64,000 nt of DNA from Scandinavium lactucae (GTDB taxonomy: Bacteria > Pseudomonadota > Gammaproteobacteria > Enterobacterales > Enterobacteriaceae), in the NCBI RefSeq assembly GCF_033843265.1, contig NZ_JAWXRD010000040.1, positions 806,001 to 870,000 on the forward strand, read 5' to 3'. The position numbers and the translations under genes were made by a program. The notes below the pieces were generated by a model. It searched no databases. It was not told the DNA's origin and saw only the letters and a list, made by a program, of their open reading frames with translations. Of the stretch, positions 54,236-63,626 are shown piece after piece (the stretch's first letter is position 1; the number at the start of each line of letters is the position of its first letter).

Positions 54236-55438
54236 ATGACACGATTCGCTTCCCCTGTTCTGCAGACGCTGCTTGATACAGATGCTTATAAGCTGCACAT
54301 GCAGCAGGCCGTTTTCCATCATTATTATGATGTGCAAGTGGCTGCAGAATTCCGCTGCCGCGGTGATGATCTGCTTGGGATTTATGCAGATGCTATTCGC
54401 GAACAAGTCGAAGCGATGCAGTCGCTCCGGCTGCAGGACGACGAGTTTAAGTGGCTGTCAGGCCTGCCGTTCTTTAAGCAGGATTACCTCGACTGGCTGC
54501 GCGATTTCCGCTACAACCCGCAGCAGGTCACGGTTCATAACGACAACGGCAAATTAAACATTCGCCTTGAAGGCCCGTGGCGTGAAGTCATTATGTGGGA
54601 AGTTCCGCTGCTGGCAGTCATCAGCGAGCTGGTGCATCGTTACCGCTCGCCCGACGCCGACGTCGCACAAGCACTCGGCACCCTGGAACGCAAACTCACC
54701 GATTTCAATCAGTTGACTCAGGATATCGACATGTCTGGCTTCCGCCTGATGGACTTCGGTACCCGCCGCCGTTTCTCGCGCGAAGTGCAGCAAGCCATTG
54801 TTGAACGTCTGAAGCAGGAGCCGTGGTTTGTTGGCACCAGCAATTATGATTTGGCGCGTCGACTGTCGCTGACCCCAATGGGCACGCAGGCCCATGAATG
54901 GTTCCAGGCCCATCAGCAAATCAGCCCCGATCTGGCCACCAGCCAACGTGTGGCGCTTGCGGCCTGGCTGGAAGAATATCCGGATCAATTGGGTATCGCC
55001 CTCACCGACTGCATCACCATGGACGCCTTCCTGCGCGATTTTGGGCCGGAGTTCGCCGAGCGCTATCAGGGCTTACGTCATGACTCCGGGGATCCGGTGG
55101 AATGGGGTGAAAAGGCTATTGCCCACTATCAAAAGCTCGGTATCGATCCGATGAGCAAAGTGCTGGTGTTCTCCGATAACCTTGACCTCACGAAGGCCAT
55201 TGACCTCTATCGTCACTTCTCTTCACGGGTGAATTTGAGCTTTGGTATCGGCACGCGTTTGACTTGCGATATCCCCCAGGTGAAACCGCTGAATATCGTG
55301 ATTAAACTGGTGGAATGTAACGGCAAGCCGGTCGCCAAGCTGTCGGACAGCCCGGGTAAAACCATCTGTCACGATAAGGCTTTCGTGCGTGCCCTGCGTA
55401 AAGCCTTTGACCTGCCCCAGGTCAAAAAGGCCAGTTAA
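54236..55438 (+). CDS. pncB: Nicotinate phosphoribosyltransferase
   Basis: 400 residues from MTRFASPVLQTLLDTDAYK, the E. coli start; the frame is open 7 codons upstream. It makes nicotinate mononucleotide from nicotinate and PRPP in NAD salvage, coupled to ATP hydrolysis. Key segments are DTDAYKLHMQQAVFHHY, the phospho-His loop GTSNYDLARRL region and LRHDSGDPVEWGEKA. A NadR box lies just upstream. Confidence 0.97.
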   Translation: MTRFASPVLQTLLDTDAYKLHMQQAVFHHYYDVQVAAEFRCRGDDLLGIYADAIREQVEAMQSLRLQDDEFKWLSGLPFFKQDYLDWLRDFRYNPQQVTVHNDNGKLNIRLEGPWREVIMWEVPLLAVISELVHRYRSPDADVAQALGTLERKLTDFNQLTQDIDMSGFRLMDFGTRRRFSREVQQAIVERLKQEPWFVGTSNYDLARRLSLTPMGTQAHEWFQAHQQISPDLATSQRVALAAWLEEYPDQLGIALTDCITMDAFLRDFGPEFAERYQGLRHDSGDPVEWGEKAIAHYQKLGIDPMSKVLVFSDNLDLTKAIDLYRHFSSRVNLSFGIGTRLTCDIPQVKPLNIVIKLVECNGKPVAKLSDSPGKTICHDKAFVRALRKAFDLPQVKKAS

Positions 55439-55445
55439 TCAACAA

Positions 55446-55467
55446 AAGGGAGCCTCCGGGCTCCCTT
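55446..55467 (+). terminator. pncB terminator
   Basis: AAGGGAGCC-TCCG-GGCTCCCTT followed by a T-rich stretch. Confidence 0.9.
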
Positions 55468-55607
55468 CTTCTTGTTATTTTCTCAATTCCCCCCGTCTCG
55501 TAGCGATTTTTTCTTGTCTGAAGAAAGATGACAGGTAACATAGGGATCCCCCTTAATCAGGGCGGAAATTGATACCTTTATTCCGGACTACTAACAGAGA
55601 GATTACT

Positions 55608-57008
55608 ATGAGCGTTGTGCCTGTAGCCGACGTACTCCAGGGCCGCGTAGCCGTTGACAGCGAAGTCACCGTGCGCGGATGGGTGCGTACCCGTCGAGAT
55701 TCAAAAGCTGGTTTTTCCTTCCTCGCCGTCTATGACGGTTCCTGCTTTGATCCAGTACAGGCCGTCATCAATAATTCTCTGCCCAATTACAATCAGGAAG
55801 TGCTGCGTTTAACCACCGGCTGTTCAGTGATTGTCACCGGCAAAGTGGTGGCGTCTCAGGGCCAGGGCCAGAGCTTCGAAATCCAGGCTTCTCACGTTGA
55901 AGTGACGGGTTGGGTTGAAGATCCTGATACCTATCCAATGGCAGCAAAACGCCACAGCATCGAATATCTGCGTGAAGTGGCGCATCTGCGTCCGCGTACC
56001 AACCTGATTGGTGCGGTCGCACGCGTGCGTCATACTCTGGCGCAGGCGCTGCACCGTTTCTTCCACGAGCAAGGCTATTTCTGGGTATCTACGCCGCTTA
56101 TCACCGCGTCTGATACCGAAGGCGCGGGTGAGATGTTCCGCGTATCCACGCTGGATATGGAAAACCTGCCGCGTAACGATCAGGGCAAAGTGGATTACGA
56201 CAAAGACTTCTTTGGCCGTGAAGCCTTCCTGACCGTATCAGGCCAGTTGAACGGTGAAACCTATGCCTGCGCGCTGTCTAAGGTTTATACCTTCGGCCCG
56301 ACGTTCCGCGCAGAAAACTCCAATACCAGCCGCCATCTGGCTGAATTCTGGATGCTGGAGCCGGAAGTTGCCTTCGCCGATCTGGAAGATAACGCCGCAC
56401 TGGCAGAAGCGATGCTGAAGTATGTCTTCAAAGCGGTACTCGAAGAGCGTGCCGATGACATGAAATTCTTCGCCGAGCGTGTCGATAAAGATGCCATCAG
56501 CCGTCTGGAACGTTTTGTCGAAGCCGATTTCGCGCAGGTTGATTACACCGATGCGATTACGATTCTGGAAAACTGCGGTCAGACCTTTGAGAACCCAGTA
56601 TTCTGGGGCGTGGACCTTTCTTCCGAGCACGAACGTTACCTGGCTGAGAAACACTTCCAGGCACCGGTCGTTGTTAAAAACTACCCGAAAGACATCAAAG
56701 CGTTCTATATGCGCCTTAACGACGACGGTAAAACCGTTGCCGCAATGGATGTTCTGGCTCCGGGTATCGGCGAAATCATCGGTGGCTCCCAGCGTGAAGA
56801 ACGTCTGGATGTTCTCGATGCACGTCTGGCGGAGATGGGCCTCAATAAAGAAGATTACAGCTGGTATCGTGATCTGCGTCGCTATGGCACCGTGCCTCAC
56901 TCAGGCTTCGGTCTTGGTTTCGAACGTCTGATTGCTTATGTCACCGGTGTTCAGAACGTGCGTGACGTGATCCCGTTCCCTCGTACGCCGCGTAACGCCA
57001 GCTTCTAA
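55608..57008 (+). CDS. asnS: Asparaginyl-tRNA synthetase
   Basis: 466 residues from MSVVPVADVLQG, as in E. coli. An N-terminal OB-fold anticodon domain (VTVRGWVRTRRDSKAGFSFL) leads to a class II core with motif 2 FGPTFRAENSNTSRHLAEFWMLEPE and motif 3 GFGLGFERLIAYVTG. It charges tRNA-Asn. The order pncB-asnS-ompF is conserved. Confidence 0.98.
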   Translation: MSVVPVADVLQGRVAVDSEVTVRGWVRTRRDSKAGFSFLAVYDGSCFDPVQAVINNSLPNYNQEVLRLTTGCSVIVTGKVVASQGQGQSFEIQASHVEVTGWVEDPDTYPMAAKRHSIEYLREVAHLRPRTNLIGAVARVRHTLAQALHRFFHEQGYFWVSTPLITASDTEGAGEMFRVSTLDMENLPRNDQGKVDYDKDFFGREAFLTVSGQLNGETYACALSKVYTFGPTFRAENSNTSRHLAEFWMLEPEVAFADLEDNAALAEAMLKYVFKAVLEERADDMKFFAERVDKDAISRLERFVEADFAQVDYTDAITILENCGQTFENPVFWGVDLSSEHERYLAEKHFQAPVVVKNYPKDIKAFYMRLNDDGKTVAAMDVLAPGIGEIIGGSQREERLDVLDARLAEMGLNKEDYSWYRDLRRYGTVPHSGFGLGFERLIAYVTGVQNVRDVIPFPRTPRNASF

Positions 57009-57024
57009 GCACCCAACCATGATG

Positions 57025-57052
57025 AAAGCCAGCTATCGAGCTGGCTTTTTTT
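57025..57052 (+). terminator. asnS terminator
   Basis: AAAGCCAGC-TATCGA-GCTGGCTTT with a long T run. Confidence 0.92.
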
Positions 57053-57611
57053 TGGCTTTGTCAGGATTTGTGTACAAATTTCTACAAACATAAAGGTCAA
57101 CCCCTCGCTTTAACCCAAATGTTACACCTCATTTCACGCAATACTTCTGCACATATTTCCTACAACACTTCTCTGGCGCTTAAGTAAAGCCCTGGTGCTT
57201 AGCACACAAAACAAACAGCCTCAACGCGCACGAATAGCTAAATTTGGGCCATAAGAAAAATAGTGATGAGAATCATTCTTAGATAAGAAAAGCCGTTATT
57301 AAAATTAAAGATAAGCTTTTCATATAGATAGATATAGAGGTGGCGTTTAATTCAGCAATACGGCAGGAAATTTGAGGTGGTTCACAAAGTTCCCTAATTT
57401 ACACAAATTATTACACATTATTTCTTCTTGTTACCTATTTACGATATTTGTAGCACTTTCAGGCTAGCGAAACGTTGTCATGAATGGAAATATGCCTGTC
57501 AGACACAGAAAGACACCAAACTCTCATCAATAGTTCCGTAAATATTTATTGACGAAAACTATTGGCGGCAGTGGCAAGTGTCCATAAAAAAACCAATGAG
57601 GGTAATAAATA
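57053..57611. promoter_or_regulatory. ompF upstream control region
   Basis: About 560 bp of AT-rich DNA without a gene. In E. coli the corresponding region carries several OmpR sites and the start of the leader paired by MicF (family knowledge). TTGTTACCTATTTACGATATTTG near 57430 looks OmpR-box-like. Confidence 0.6.
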
Positions 57612-58805
57612 ATGATGAAGCGCAATATCCTGGCAGTGGTTATCCCTGCCCTGTTGGCAGCTGGTGCGGCAAACGCAGCAGAAATCTATAACAAAAATGC
57701 CAACAAACTGGACTTCTACGGTAAAGCAGTCGGGGAACACATCTGGACCACCAACGGCGACACTGGCAACGAAGACACCACCTATGCTCGTATCGGTTTC
57801 AAAGGCGAAACTAAGATCAACGATCAGATCACCGGTTACGGCCAGTGGGAATACAACCTGGATGCGTCAAACGTTGAAGGTTCTCAGGGGACTAAAACCC
57901 GTCTGGCGTTTGCAGGTCTGAAATTTGGTGACGCTGGTTCTATCGACTACGGTCGTAACTACGGTGCCATCTACGACGTAGCGGCATACACCGATATGCT
58001 GGTTGAGTGGGGCGGCGACTCTTGGGCGGCGACCGACAACTTCATGAACGGTCGTTCTACTGGCCTGCTGACCTACCGTAACAACAACTTCTTCGGTCTG
58101 GTTGATGGCCTGAGCTTCGCCCTGCAGTATCAGGGTAAAAACGACCGTAACAGCCCAGTTACCGTTAACTACGATGACAACAACGGCACTGCACAGAATA
58201 TCTCTCTGGGCGGTAACGGCGCGAAAGCGAACGGCGACGGCGTGAGCACCTCCGTTCAGTACGAATTCCTCGAAGGCTTCAGCGTTGCTGCGGGTTATGA
58301 AACTGCTGATCGTACCAACGACCAGGTTAACCCAGAAGTTCGCACCATCAACGGTGTGACTTACGGTAACGCAAGCGCCGGTGGTGACCGCGCTGAAGCA
58401 TGGTCTACTGCATTCAAATACGACGCGAACAATGTCTACGCTGCTGTGATGTATGCTGAAACCACCAACATGACTCGCGAGCCAGACAACAACTTCGCGA
58501 ACAAAACGCAGAACATCGAAGCTGTGGTTCAGTACCAGTTCGACTTCGGTCTGCGTCCGTCCATCGGTTACGTGCAGTCTAAAGGTAAAGACCTGCTGGC
58601 TCGTTCCAACAGCAACGGCTCCTTCGCGGGCGGCGATGCTGACCTGGTTAAATACGTAGAAGTGGGTACCTGGTACTACTTCAACAAAAACATGAACGTC
58701 TACGCAGCATACAAATTCAACCTGCTGGACGACAACGCCTACGCAAAAGCATCGGGTCAGGCTGTTGACGACCAGGCTGCTGTAGGTATCGTTTACCAGT
58801 TCTAA
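57612..58805 (+). CDS. ompF: Outer membrane porin, OmpF position
   Basis: 397 residues with a signal peptide (MMKRNILAVVIPALLAAGAANA). A 16-stranded porin with periodic strands and a terminal Phe (VGIVYQF). It sits at the conserved asnS-ompF-aspC place. The constriction loop L3 reads DMLVEWGGDSWAATDNF, where E. coli OmpF has PEFGGD, and other surface loops are long and Asn/Gly-rich. It forms trimers for passive diffusion of small solutes. The opening GKAVGEHIWTTNGDTG departs from usual OmpF. A second in-frame ATG follows at once, so the start could be one codon later. Confidence 0.9.
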   Translation: MMKRNILAVVIPALLAAGAANAAEIYNKNANKLDFYGKAVGEHIWTTNGDTGNEDTTYARIGFKGETKINDQITGYGQWEYNLDASNVEGSQGTKTRLAFAGLKFGDAGSIDYGRNYGAIYDVAAYTDMLVEWGGDSWAATDNFMNGRSTGLLTYRNNNFFGLVDGLSFALQYQGKNDRNSPVTVNYDDNNGTAQNISLGGNGAKANGDGVSTSVQYEFLEGFSVAAGYETADRTNDQVNPEVRTINGVTYGNASAGGDRAEAWSTAFKYDANNVYAAVMYAETTNMTREPDNNFANKTQNIEAVVQYQFDFGLRPSIGYVQSKGKDLLARSNSNGSFAGGDADLVKYVEVGTWYYFNKNMNVYAAYKFNLLDDNAYAKASGQAVDDQAAVGIVYQF

Positions 58806-58835
58806 TCAGTACGCCACTTTGTTATATGCTTGAAA

Positions 58836-58862
58836 AACAGGGCTTCGGCCCTGTTTTTTTTA
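58836..58862 (+). terminator. ompF terminator
   Basis: AAACAGGGC-TTCG-GCCCTGTTT with a T run; the tetraloop is UUCG. Confidence 0.93.
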
Positions 58863-58990
58863 TCTCCGGCAGTGATTAATAATGACTTTTGAAAAGCGCC
58901 GCGCTTTTTCTCGCAAACGGTTGGCTTTTCGTCAATCTCCCGTTAACCTGATAGCGGATTTCCCTTCAGTCACCACAATGGAACCTCGTC

Positions 58991-60181
58991 ATGTTTGAGA
59001 ACATTACCGCTGCCCCTGCCGACCCCATTTTGGGTCTGGCCGATTTGTTTCGTGCCGATGACCGCCCCGGAAAAATCAACCTCGGGATTGGTGTTTACAA
59101 AGATGAAACCGGAAAAACTCCGGTACTGACCAGCGTTAAAAAAGCAGAGCTGTATCTGCTGGAAAACGAAACCACCAAAAACTATCTCGGCATTGATGGG
59201 ATTGCGGAATTCGGCCGCTGCACTCAGGAGCTGCTGTTCGGTAAAGGCAGCACGATTGTATCTGACAAACGTGCGCGTACGGCACAGACCCCGGGCGGGA
59301 CCGGCGCATTGCGCGTGGCAGCAGATTTTCTCGCTAAAAACACTGATGTGAAACGCGTGTGGGTCAGCAACCCAAGCTGGCCGAACCATAAAGGCGTGTT
59401 CAACTCTGCGGGTCTGGAAGTCTGTGAGTACACCTATTATGACGCAGAACAACACACTCTCGATTTTGACGGCCTGCTGGCGAGCCTGAATCAGGCCCAG
59501 GCTGGCGATGTGGTACTGTTCCACGGTTGCTGCCATAACCCAACCGGGATCGACCCGACGCTGGAACAATGGGAACAGCTGGCAAAACTGTCCGTTGATA
59601 AAGGCTGGCTCCCGCTGTTTGACTTCGCCTACCAGGGCTTTGCCCGTGGCCTGGAAGAAGATGCTGAAGGTCTGCGCGCGTTTGCTGCGGTTCATACAGA
59701 GCTGCTGGTGGCGAGTTCCTTCTCGAAAAACTTCGGTCTGTACAACGAGCGCGTTGGGGCTTGTACACTGGTCTGTGCCGATAGCGAAACGGCAGACCGT
59801 GCTTTCAGCCAGATGAAAGCCGTTATTCGTGCTAACTACTCTAACCCACCGGCTCACGGTGCCGCCGTGGTGGCGACTATCCTGAGCAATGACGCTTTAC
59901 GCGCCATCTGGGAGCAAGAGCTGACCGATATGCGCCAGCGCATTCAGCGTATGCGTCTGTTGTTCGTGAATACTCTGGCCGAGAAAGGTGCAGATCGCGA
60001 TTTCAGCTTTATCGTGAAGCAGAACGGCATGTTCTCCTTCAGCGGCCTGACCAAAGATCAGGTGCTGCGTCTGCGTGAAGAGTTTGGTGTTTACGCCGTG
60101 GCGTCGGGCCGTATCAACGTTGCGGGTATGACCCCCGACAATATGGCTCCGCTGTGTGAAGCCATCGTCGCCGTGCTGTAA
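58991..60181 (+). CDS. aspC: Aspartate aminotransferase
   Basis: 396 residues, as in E. coli. Pyridoxal phosphate enzyme with NPSWPNHKGVF, CCHNPTGIDPTLEQW, and the Schiff-base Lys in ASSFSKNFGLYNERVG near residue 246. It interconverts aspartate and 2-oxoglutarate with oxaloacetate and glutamate. Stands as a single unit between terminators. Confidence 0.98.
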   Translation: MFENITAAPADPILGLADLFRADDRPGKINLGIGVYKDETGKTPVLTSVKKAELYLLENETTKNYLGIDGIAEFGRCTQELLFGKGSTIVSDKRARTAQTPGGTGALRVAADFLAKNTDVKRVWVSNPSWPNHKGVFNSAGLEVCEYTYYDAEQHTLDFDGLLASLNQAQAGDVVLFHGCCHNPTGIDPTLEQWEQLAKLSVDKGWLPLFDFAYQGFARGLEEDAEGLRAFAAVHTELLVASSFSKNFGLYNERVGACTLVCADSETADRAFSQMKAVIRANYSNPPAHGAAVVATILSNDALRAIWEQELTDMRQRIQRMRLLFVNTLAEKGADRDFSFIVKQNGMFSFSGLTKDQVLRLREEFGVYAVASGRINVAGMTPDNMAPLCEAIVAVL

Positions 60182-60194
60182 TTCAGCCAAAATG

Positions 60195-60220
60195 AAAAAG
60201 GCCGCTAAGCGGCCTTTTTT
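60195..60220. terminator. Bidirectional terminator between aspC and gloC
   Basis: AAAAAGGCCGC-TAA-GCGGCCTTTTT between convergent genes. Confidence 0.92.
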
Positions 60221-60240
60221 GTTGATTCATTCCGATATGC

Positions 60241-60888
60241 CTACCAGACGGGCATTTCATCCTGCAGGAAAGGATTATGTACGCGCTCATGACCGAGCGT
60301 CGACATTGGGCCGTGGCCCGGAATAAAGCTAACCGCATCACCCAGTGGCAATAATTTGCGCTTAATCGAATCGATAAGCTGCGCATGATCGCCGCGCGGG
60401 AAATCACTACGCCCTACTCCACCTTTAAAGATAACATCGCCCGAAATCAGCAGCTGTGAAGCGGCGTCAAAGAAGACGATGTGCCCCGGCGTATGGCCCG
60501 GACAATGCAGAACCTGCAAGCTGACGTTACCGACAGTGACGGTATCACCTTCGTTAAGCCAGCGGTCTGGGGTTAATGGCAGACAATCTTCGAGACCGAA
60601 CATCCGGCTCTGCGCCGGCAGTCCCTGGAGCCAGAACTCATCTTCTTTTTCCGGTCCGATAACCGGCACACCGTAATGCTGTGCCAGTTCCGCAGCGGCA
60701 CCCACGTGATCGAGATGACCGTGGGTCAGCAGGATCTGCATCAGCGTCACGCCTGCGGCGGCCACTTCCTGTTTGATACGCTCAGCATCGCCACCCGGGT
60801 CCACCAGTGCAGCAAGTTTCGTTTGCTCACACCAGATGAGCGAACAGTTCTGAGCGAAAGCCGTAACCGGAATAATACGATAGTTCAT
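60241..60888 (-). CDS. gloC: Hydroxyacylglutathione hydrolase, type II glyoxalase
   Basis: 215 residues. Metallo-beta-lactamase fold with the zinc motif LLTHGHLDHVGAAAEL near residue 55, HCPGHTPGHIVFF near 132 and FIPGHGPMSTLGHE near 190. It hydrolyses S-lactoylglutathione in methylglyoxal detoxification. The methylglyoxal source gene mgsA is also in this window. It lies 15 bp upstream of nothing coding and is followed by aspC in convergence. Confidence 0.96.
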   Translation of the reverse strand: MNYRIIPVTAFAQNCSLIWCEQTKLAALVDPGGDAERIKQEVAAAGVTLMQILLTHGHLDHVGAAAELAQHYGVPVIGPEKEDEFWLQGLPAQSRMFGLEDCLPLTPDRWLNEGDTVTVGNVSLQVLHCPGHTPGHIVFFDAASQLLISGDVIFKGGVGRSDFPRGDHAQLIDSIKRKLLPLGDAVSFIPGHGPMSTLGHERVHNPFLQDEMPVW

Positions 60889-60903
60889 GATGCTCCTGTT
60901 TCG

Positions 60904-61455
60904 TTACCAGGTCCGGACCGGCCCGGTATCAATATGCACAAAGTTACTACGTGGGTAATATCCTACACCACCTGCGCGCATAGATAACGCAGCTTTGCGA
61001 ATATTGCTTAACGAAACGCCTTCAATATGAAAATCCATCGCCTGGCCTTTGGTGTGATAGCTGTGTTTCGCTACCCCGCGGCTGTGAGCGCGCAGTTCAT
61101 CGTTGGTATCTAATGAACGATAGCCGGAAATAAGCTGCACGGGCTTGTTGGTCCCCAACAGTCCCTGGAGGCGGTACAGATGGTCGAAGAGCTTTGGATC
61201 GATGGATTTCATTTTATTCGCGCGATAGTCACGGAAAAAATGATTGAGTCTTGCTAATTCATCCTGAATATAGCCTCTGCCATCGAAAAACTCCGCTTTG
61301 AGCGTCTCACCGGTGTGCAGGTTATTGAGCGTCAAAACTCGCGGACGAGGTGTCGAGAGGGTGGCAAATGCTGGCGTTGGCAGGATGGCCGCTGCGCCAA
61401 GCGCAACACCACCTAACGCCAGCAATTTGCGGCGATTAGCGTCAAATTTGTCCAT
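60904..61455 (-). CDS. mepK: Murein endopeptidase MepK, Tat-exported
   Basis: 183 residues from MDKFDANRRKLLALGG; the frame is open 29 codons upstream but this start gives the known protein. A twin-arginine signal (NRRKLLALGGVALGAAA) precedes a DUF882/M15 domain with LISGYRSLDTN, SYHTKGQAMDFHIEG and NFVHIDTGP, which supply the zinc ligands. E. coli MepK cleaves 3-3 crosslinks, the bonds made by LdtD whose gene lies next upstream. The two genes run in the same direction. Confidence 0.96.
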   Translation of the reverse strand: MDKFDANRRKLLALGGVALGAAAILPTPAFATLSTPRPRVLTLNNLHTGETLKAEFFDGRGYIQDELARLNHFFRDYRANKMKSIDPKLFDHLYRLQGLLGTNKPVQLISGYRSLDTNDELRAHSRGVAKHSYHTKGQAMDFHIEGVSLSNIRKAALSMRAGGVGYYPRSNFVHIDTGPVRTW

Positions 61456-61560
61456 GATAATCAGGTCTTCAAGTAAGTGATCGTTATTTATGCACTTCTG
61501 GCGCACGAAGGGCACCTTAACCGCCGTTTGAAGCGACGTCAAGGCTCCCTAACCCCAGTC

Positions 61561-61592
61561 AATTCAGGCCCTGTAGCCATTCGGGCCTGAAT
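61561..61592 (-). terminator. Hairpin after ldtD
   Basis: AATTCAGGCCC and GGGCCTGAATT form an 11-bp stem between ldtD and mepK. Confidence 0.8.
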
Positions 61593-61634
61593 TGGCTAAT
61601 TTATACGACACCTGAATTATCTGAACTTCTTCAT

Positions 61635-63443
61635 TTACCTGATTAATTGTTCCGCTTTTGGCAGGATTTGTGCGCCAGATCGCGCGGTGAGATCATAATT
61701 GTAAATATCTGTACGATATTGTGCCCGGCCATCTGCGCCGACGAAGGCCGTCAGATAATAGAGGTTAACCGGGATATTCTGGCGGATATTCACGTACCGC
61801 GTGTTCCCCTCTTTAAGAGCATCAGAGATCCGCGTGTCATTCCAGCCCGCATCCTGTAACAGCATATTTGCAAGTTCAGACGCTTTATTGACGCGTACAC
61901 AGCCCGAACTCAGCGCACGTGAGTCTTTCTGGAACAGGGTGTGGTTCGGCGTATCGTGCAGATAGATAGCATCCGAACTCGGCATATTGAATTTGTAACG
62001 TCCCAACGAGTTATGGGCCCCCGGTGCCTGCTGGAAACGGAACGGCAAATTCGAAGGGGTGATCGTCGACCAGTCTACGTGATAAGGGTTAATAGCCTCG
62101 TTGCTGTTCCAGCCGCGCAACACGGTATAACCGTGTCTGTCCAGATAGCCTGGATCGTTCCACACTTTCGGCAGAATATCTTTGCGGGCCAGGGTCGAGG
62201 GAACGTTCCACGGTGGATTGACCACCACGTTATTCAGGGCGCTGCTCATCATTGGCGTCTTCCGATCCGGTCGACCAACGATGACACGGGAAGCCAGTAC
62301 CTGATTACCATCAAGGTAATACACCAGCGAATAGGCCGGAATATTGACCATAATCCCGGTAGACAGTTTGCCCGGCAGGAGTCGCAGACGCTGAATATTG
62401 AGCGCCAGTACCCCTGCCCGCTGTGCCGGGCTGACATTCAGCCAGTCACGCGTGGATTGCCCAATCACACCATCCGCCCCCAGCCCTTGCCAGGTCTGGA
62501 AACGCTTCACCGCCTCGACCAGCTGACGATCATATACCGCAGGCGCGTTACTGCTCGCTTTGGTTTTCTTCGCAGGCAATGCAGACGGACTGACCACTGG
62601 GTTATCACCCGGCAGCGCGATATTTGGCGCAGGATCCATCATCCCGGTGCGCTGAAGAATTTCGCGCAGGGCCGGAACGTCTTTACTCCACTGCCCCGGA
62701 GAAAGTTTGGTGGTACTGGTAAGCTGCGGCCACGGGCGGGAATCGGTCAGTTGGGCCAGCAACGCCTGATGCATCGCCGCATACTGAGGATGCTGCGGGG
62801 CCAGACTGGCCACAAACTGCGGCAGGGAGCCGTTATCCAGCGCCAGTTGCCATTGGCTAATAACCGACAGTGGCGGCGTGGAGAGCGTATAAGGCTTGTC
62901 GCTGTACAGCCAGCGATTGCCCTGCATCGGAATACTGCTGATGAACTGGAGATAGCCCATCATCGCATCGGAAAGCACTACATCACGCGCCATGCCGGTA
63001 ACGGCCGGATCGGTCAATAACTCGACCCACTGCGTGAACTGCGGCTGGAAACCGGCAATGGCGACTTCGGCCAGCTGTTGCTGGAACGCCTGCACGGCCT
63101 CCCGATTTTCCCACATCGGCTTCATGGTTCTGGCGGCATACATCGCCGCCAGCTGATTCATATACACCGGCGTGTATTGGGCTGGCAGGAGTGACTGAAT
63201 CTCGGCCCGGCTTTTGGCGGCCGCACCGTCAGGCAGCGGTTGGATCCCGGCCATCATCGCCACGGCAGGGGCTTGCCCATCCGCCTGGGCCAATGCCTGG
63301 GAAGAATCGCCAGGTGTGGCTGAACTGTCTGTTGGCACCAGTTCAGGCTCGTCGGCCTGCGCGTTGAACAGTGGAGCAAAAGCCAGCGTCAGACATAAAC
63401 TTAGCGCTGACAGCCGACGACCATATGATTTATTCAGCGACAT
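61635..63443 (-). CDS. ldtD: L,D-transpeptidase LdtD (YcbB)
   Basis: About 602 residues from the ATG at 63443, which has CAGGGGGCAAGGG upstream; an in-frame ATG at 63464 is an alternative. Signal peptide ends FNAQA. A scaffold domain comes first, then a peptidoglycan-binding repeat (LVEAVKRFQTWQGLGADGVIG), then the YkuD domain with YLHDTPNHTLF and the catalytic Cys in SSGCVRVNKAS near residue 500. It forms 3-3 crosslinks and supports beta-lactam resistance and envelope repair in E. coli. Confidence 0.96.
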   Translation of the reverse strand: MSLNKSYGRRLSALSLCLTLAFAPLFNAQADEPELVPTDSSATPGDSSQALAQADGQAPAVAMMAGIQPLPDGAAAKSRAEIQSLLPAQYTPVYMNQLAAMYAARTMKPMWENREAVQAFQQQLAEVAIAGFQPQFTQWVELLTDPAVTGMARDVVLSDAMMGYLQFISSIPMQGNRWLYSDKPYTLSTPPLSVISQWQLALDNGSLPQFVASLAPQHPQYAAMHQALLAQLTDSRPWPQLTSTTKLSPGQWSKDVPALREILQRTGMMDPAPNIALPGDNPVVSPSALPAKKTKASSNAPAVYDRQLVEAVKRFQTWQGLGADGVIGQSTRDWLNVSPAQRAGVLALNIQRLRLLPGKLSTGIMVNIPAYSLVYYLDGNQVLASRVIVGRPDRKTPMMSSALNNVVVNPPWNVPSTLARKDILPKVWNDPGYLDRHGYTVLRGWNSNEAINPYHVDWSTITPSNLPFRFQQAPGAHNSLGRYKFNMPSSDAIYLHDTPNHTLFQKDSRALSSGCVRVNKASELANMLLQDAGWNDTRISDALKEGNTRYVNIRQNIPVNLYYLTAFVGADGRAQYRTDIYNYDLTARSGAQILPKAEQLIR

Positions 63444-63582
63444 CCCTTGCCCCCTGTTGTTCATTGCTGCCCGTACTAACCGGGGCTTACTCTCAGTATA
63501 TAAAGACAAAAATACTTTTGCCTGACCAAATGTAAAGAAGATTAAAGATAATACCCTCTTCCCGGCGGAAACAGGAAACAAA

Positions 63583-63606
63583 AAGGGCGACATCGCTGTC
63601 GCCCTT
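63583..63606 (-). terminator. mukB terminator
   Basis: AAGGGCGACA-TCGC-TGTCGCCCTT, a 10-bp stem followed by T's on the minus strand. Confidence 0.88.
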
Positions 63607-63626
63607 GTTTAAAAAAAGACTTACAC

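Noticed and set aside
60536..60548. matS-like site GTGACGGTATCAC
   Set aside because: One mismatch, it lies inside gloC, and the window is outside the usual Ter matS zone. It is probably chance.
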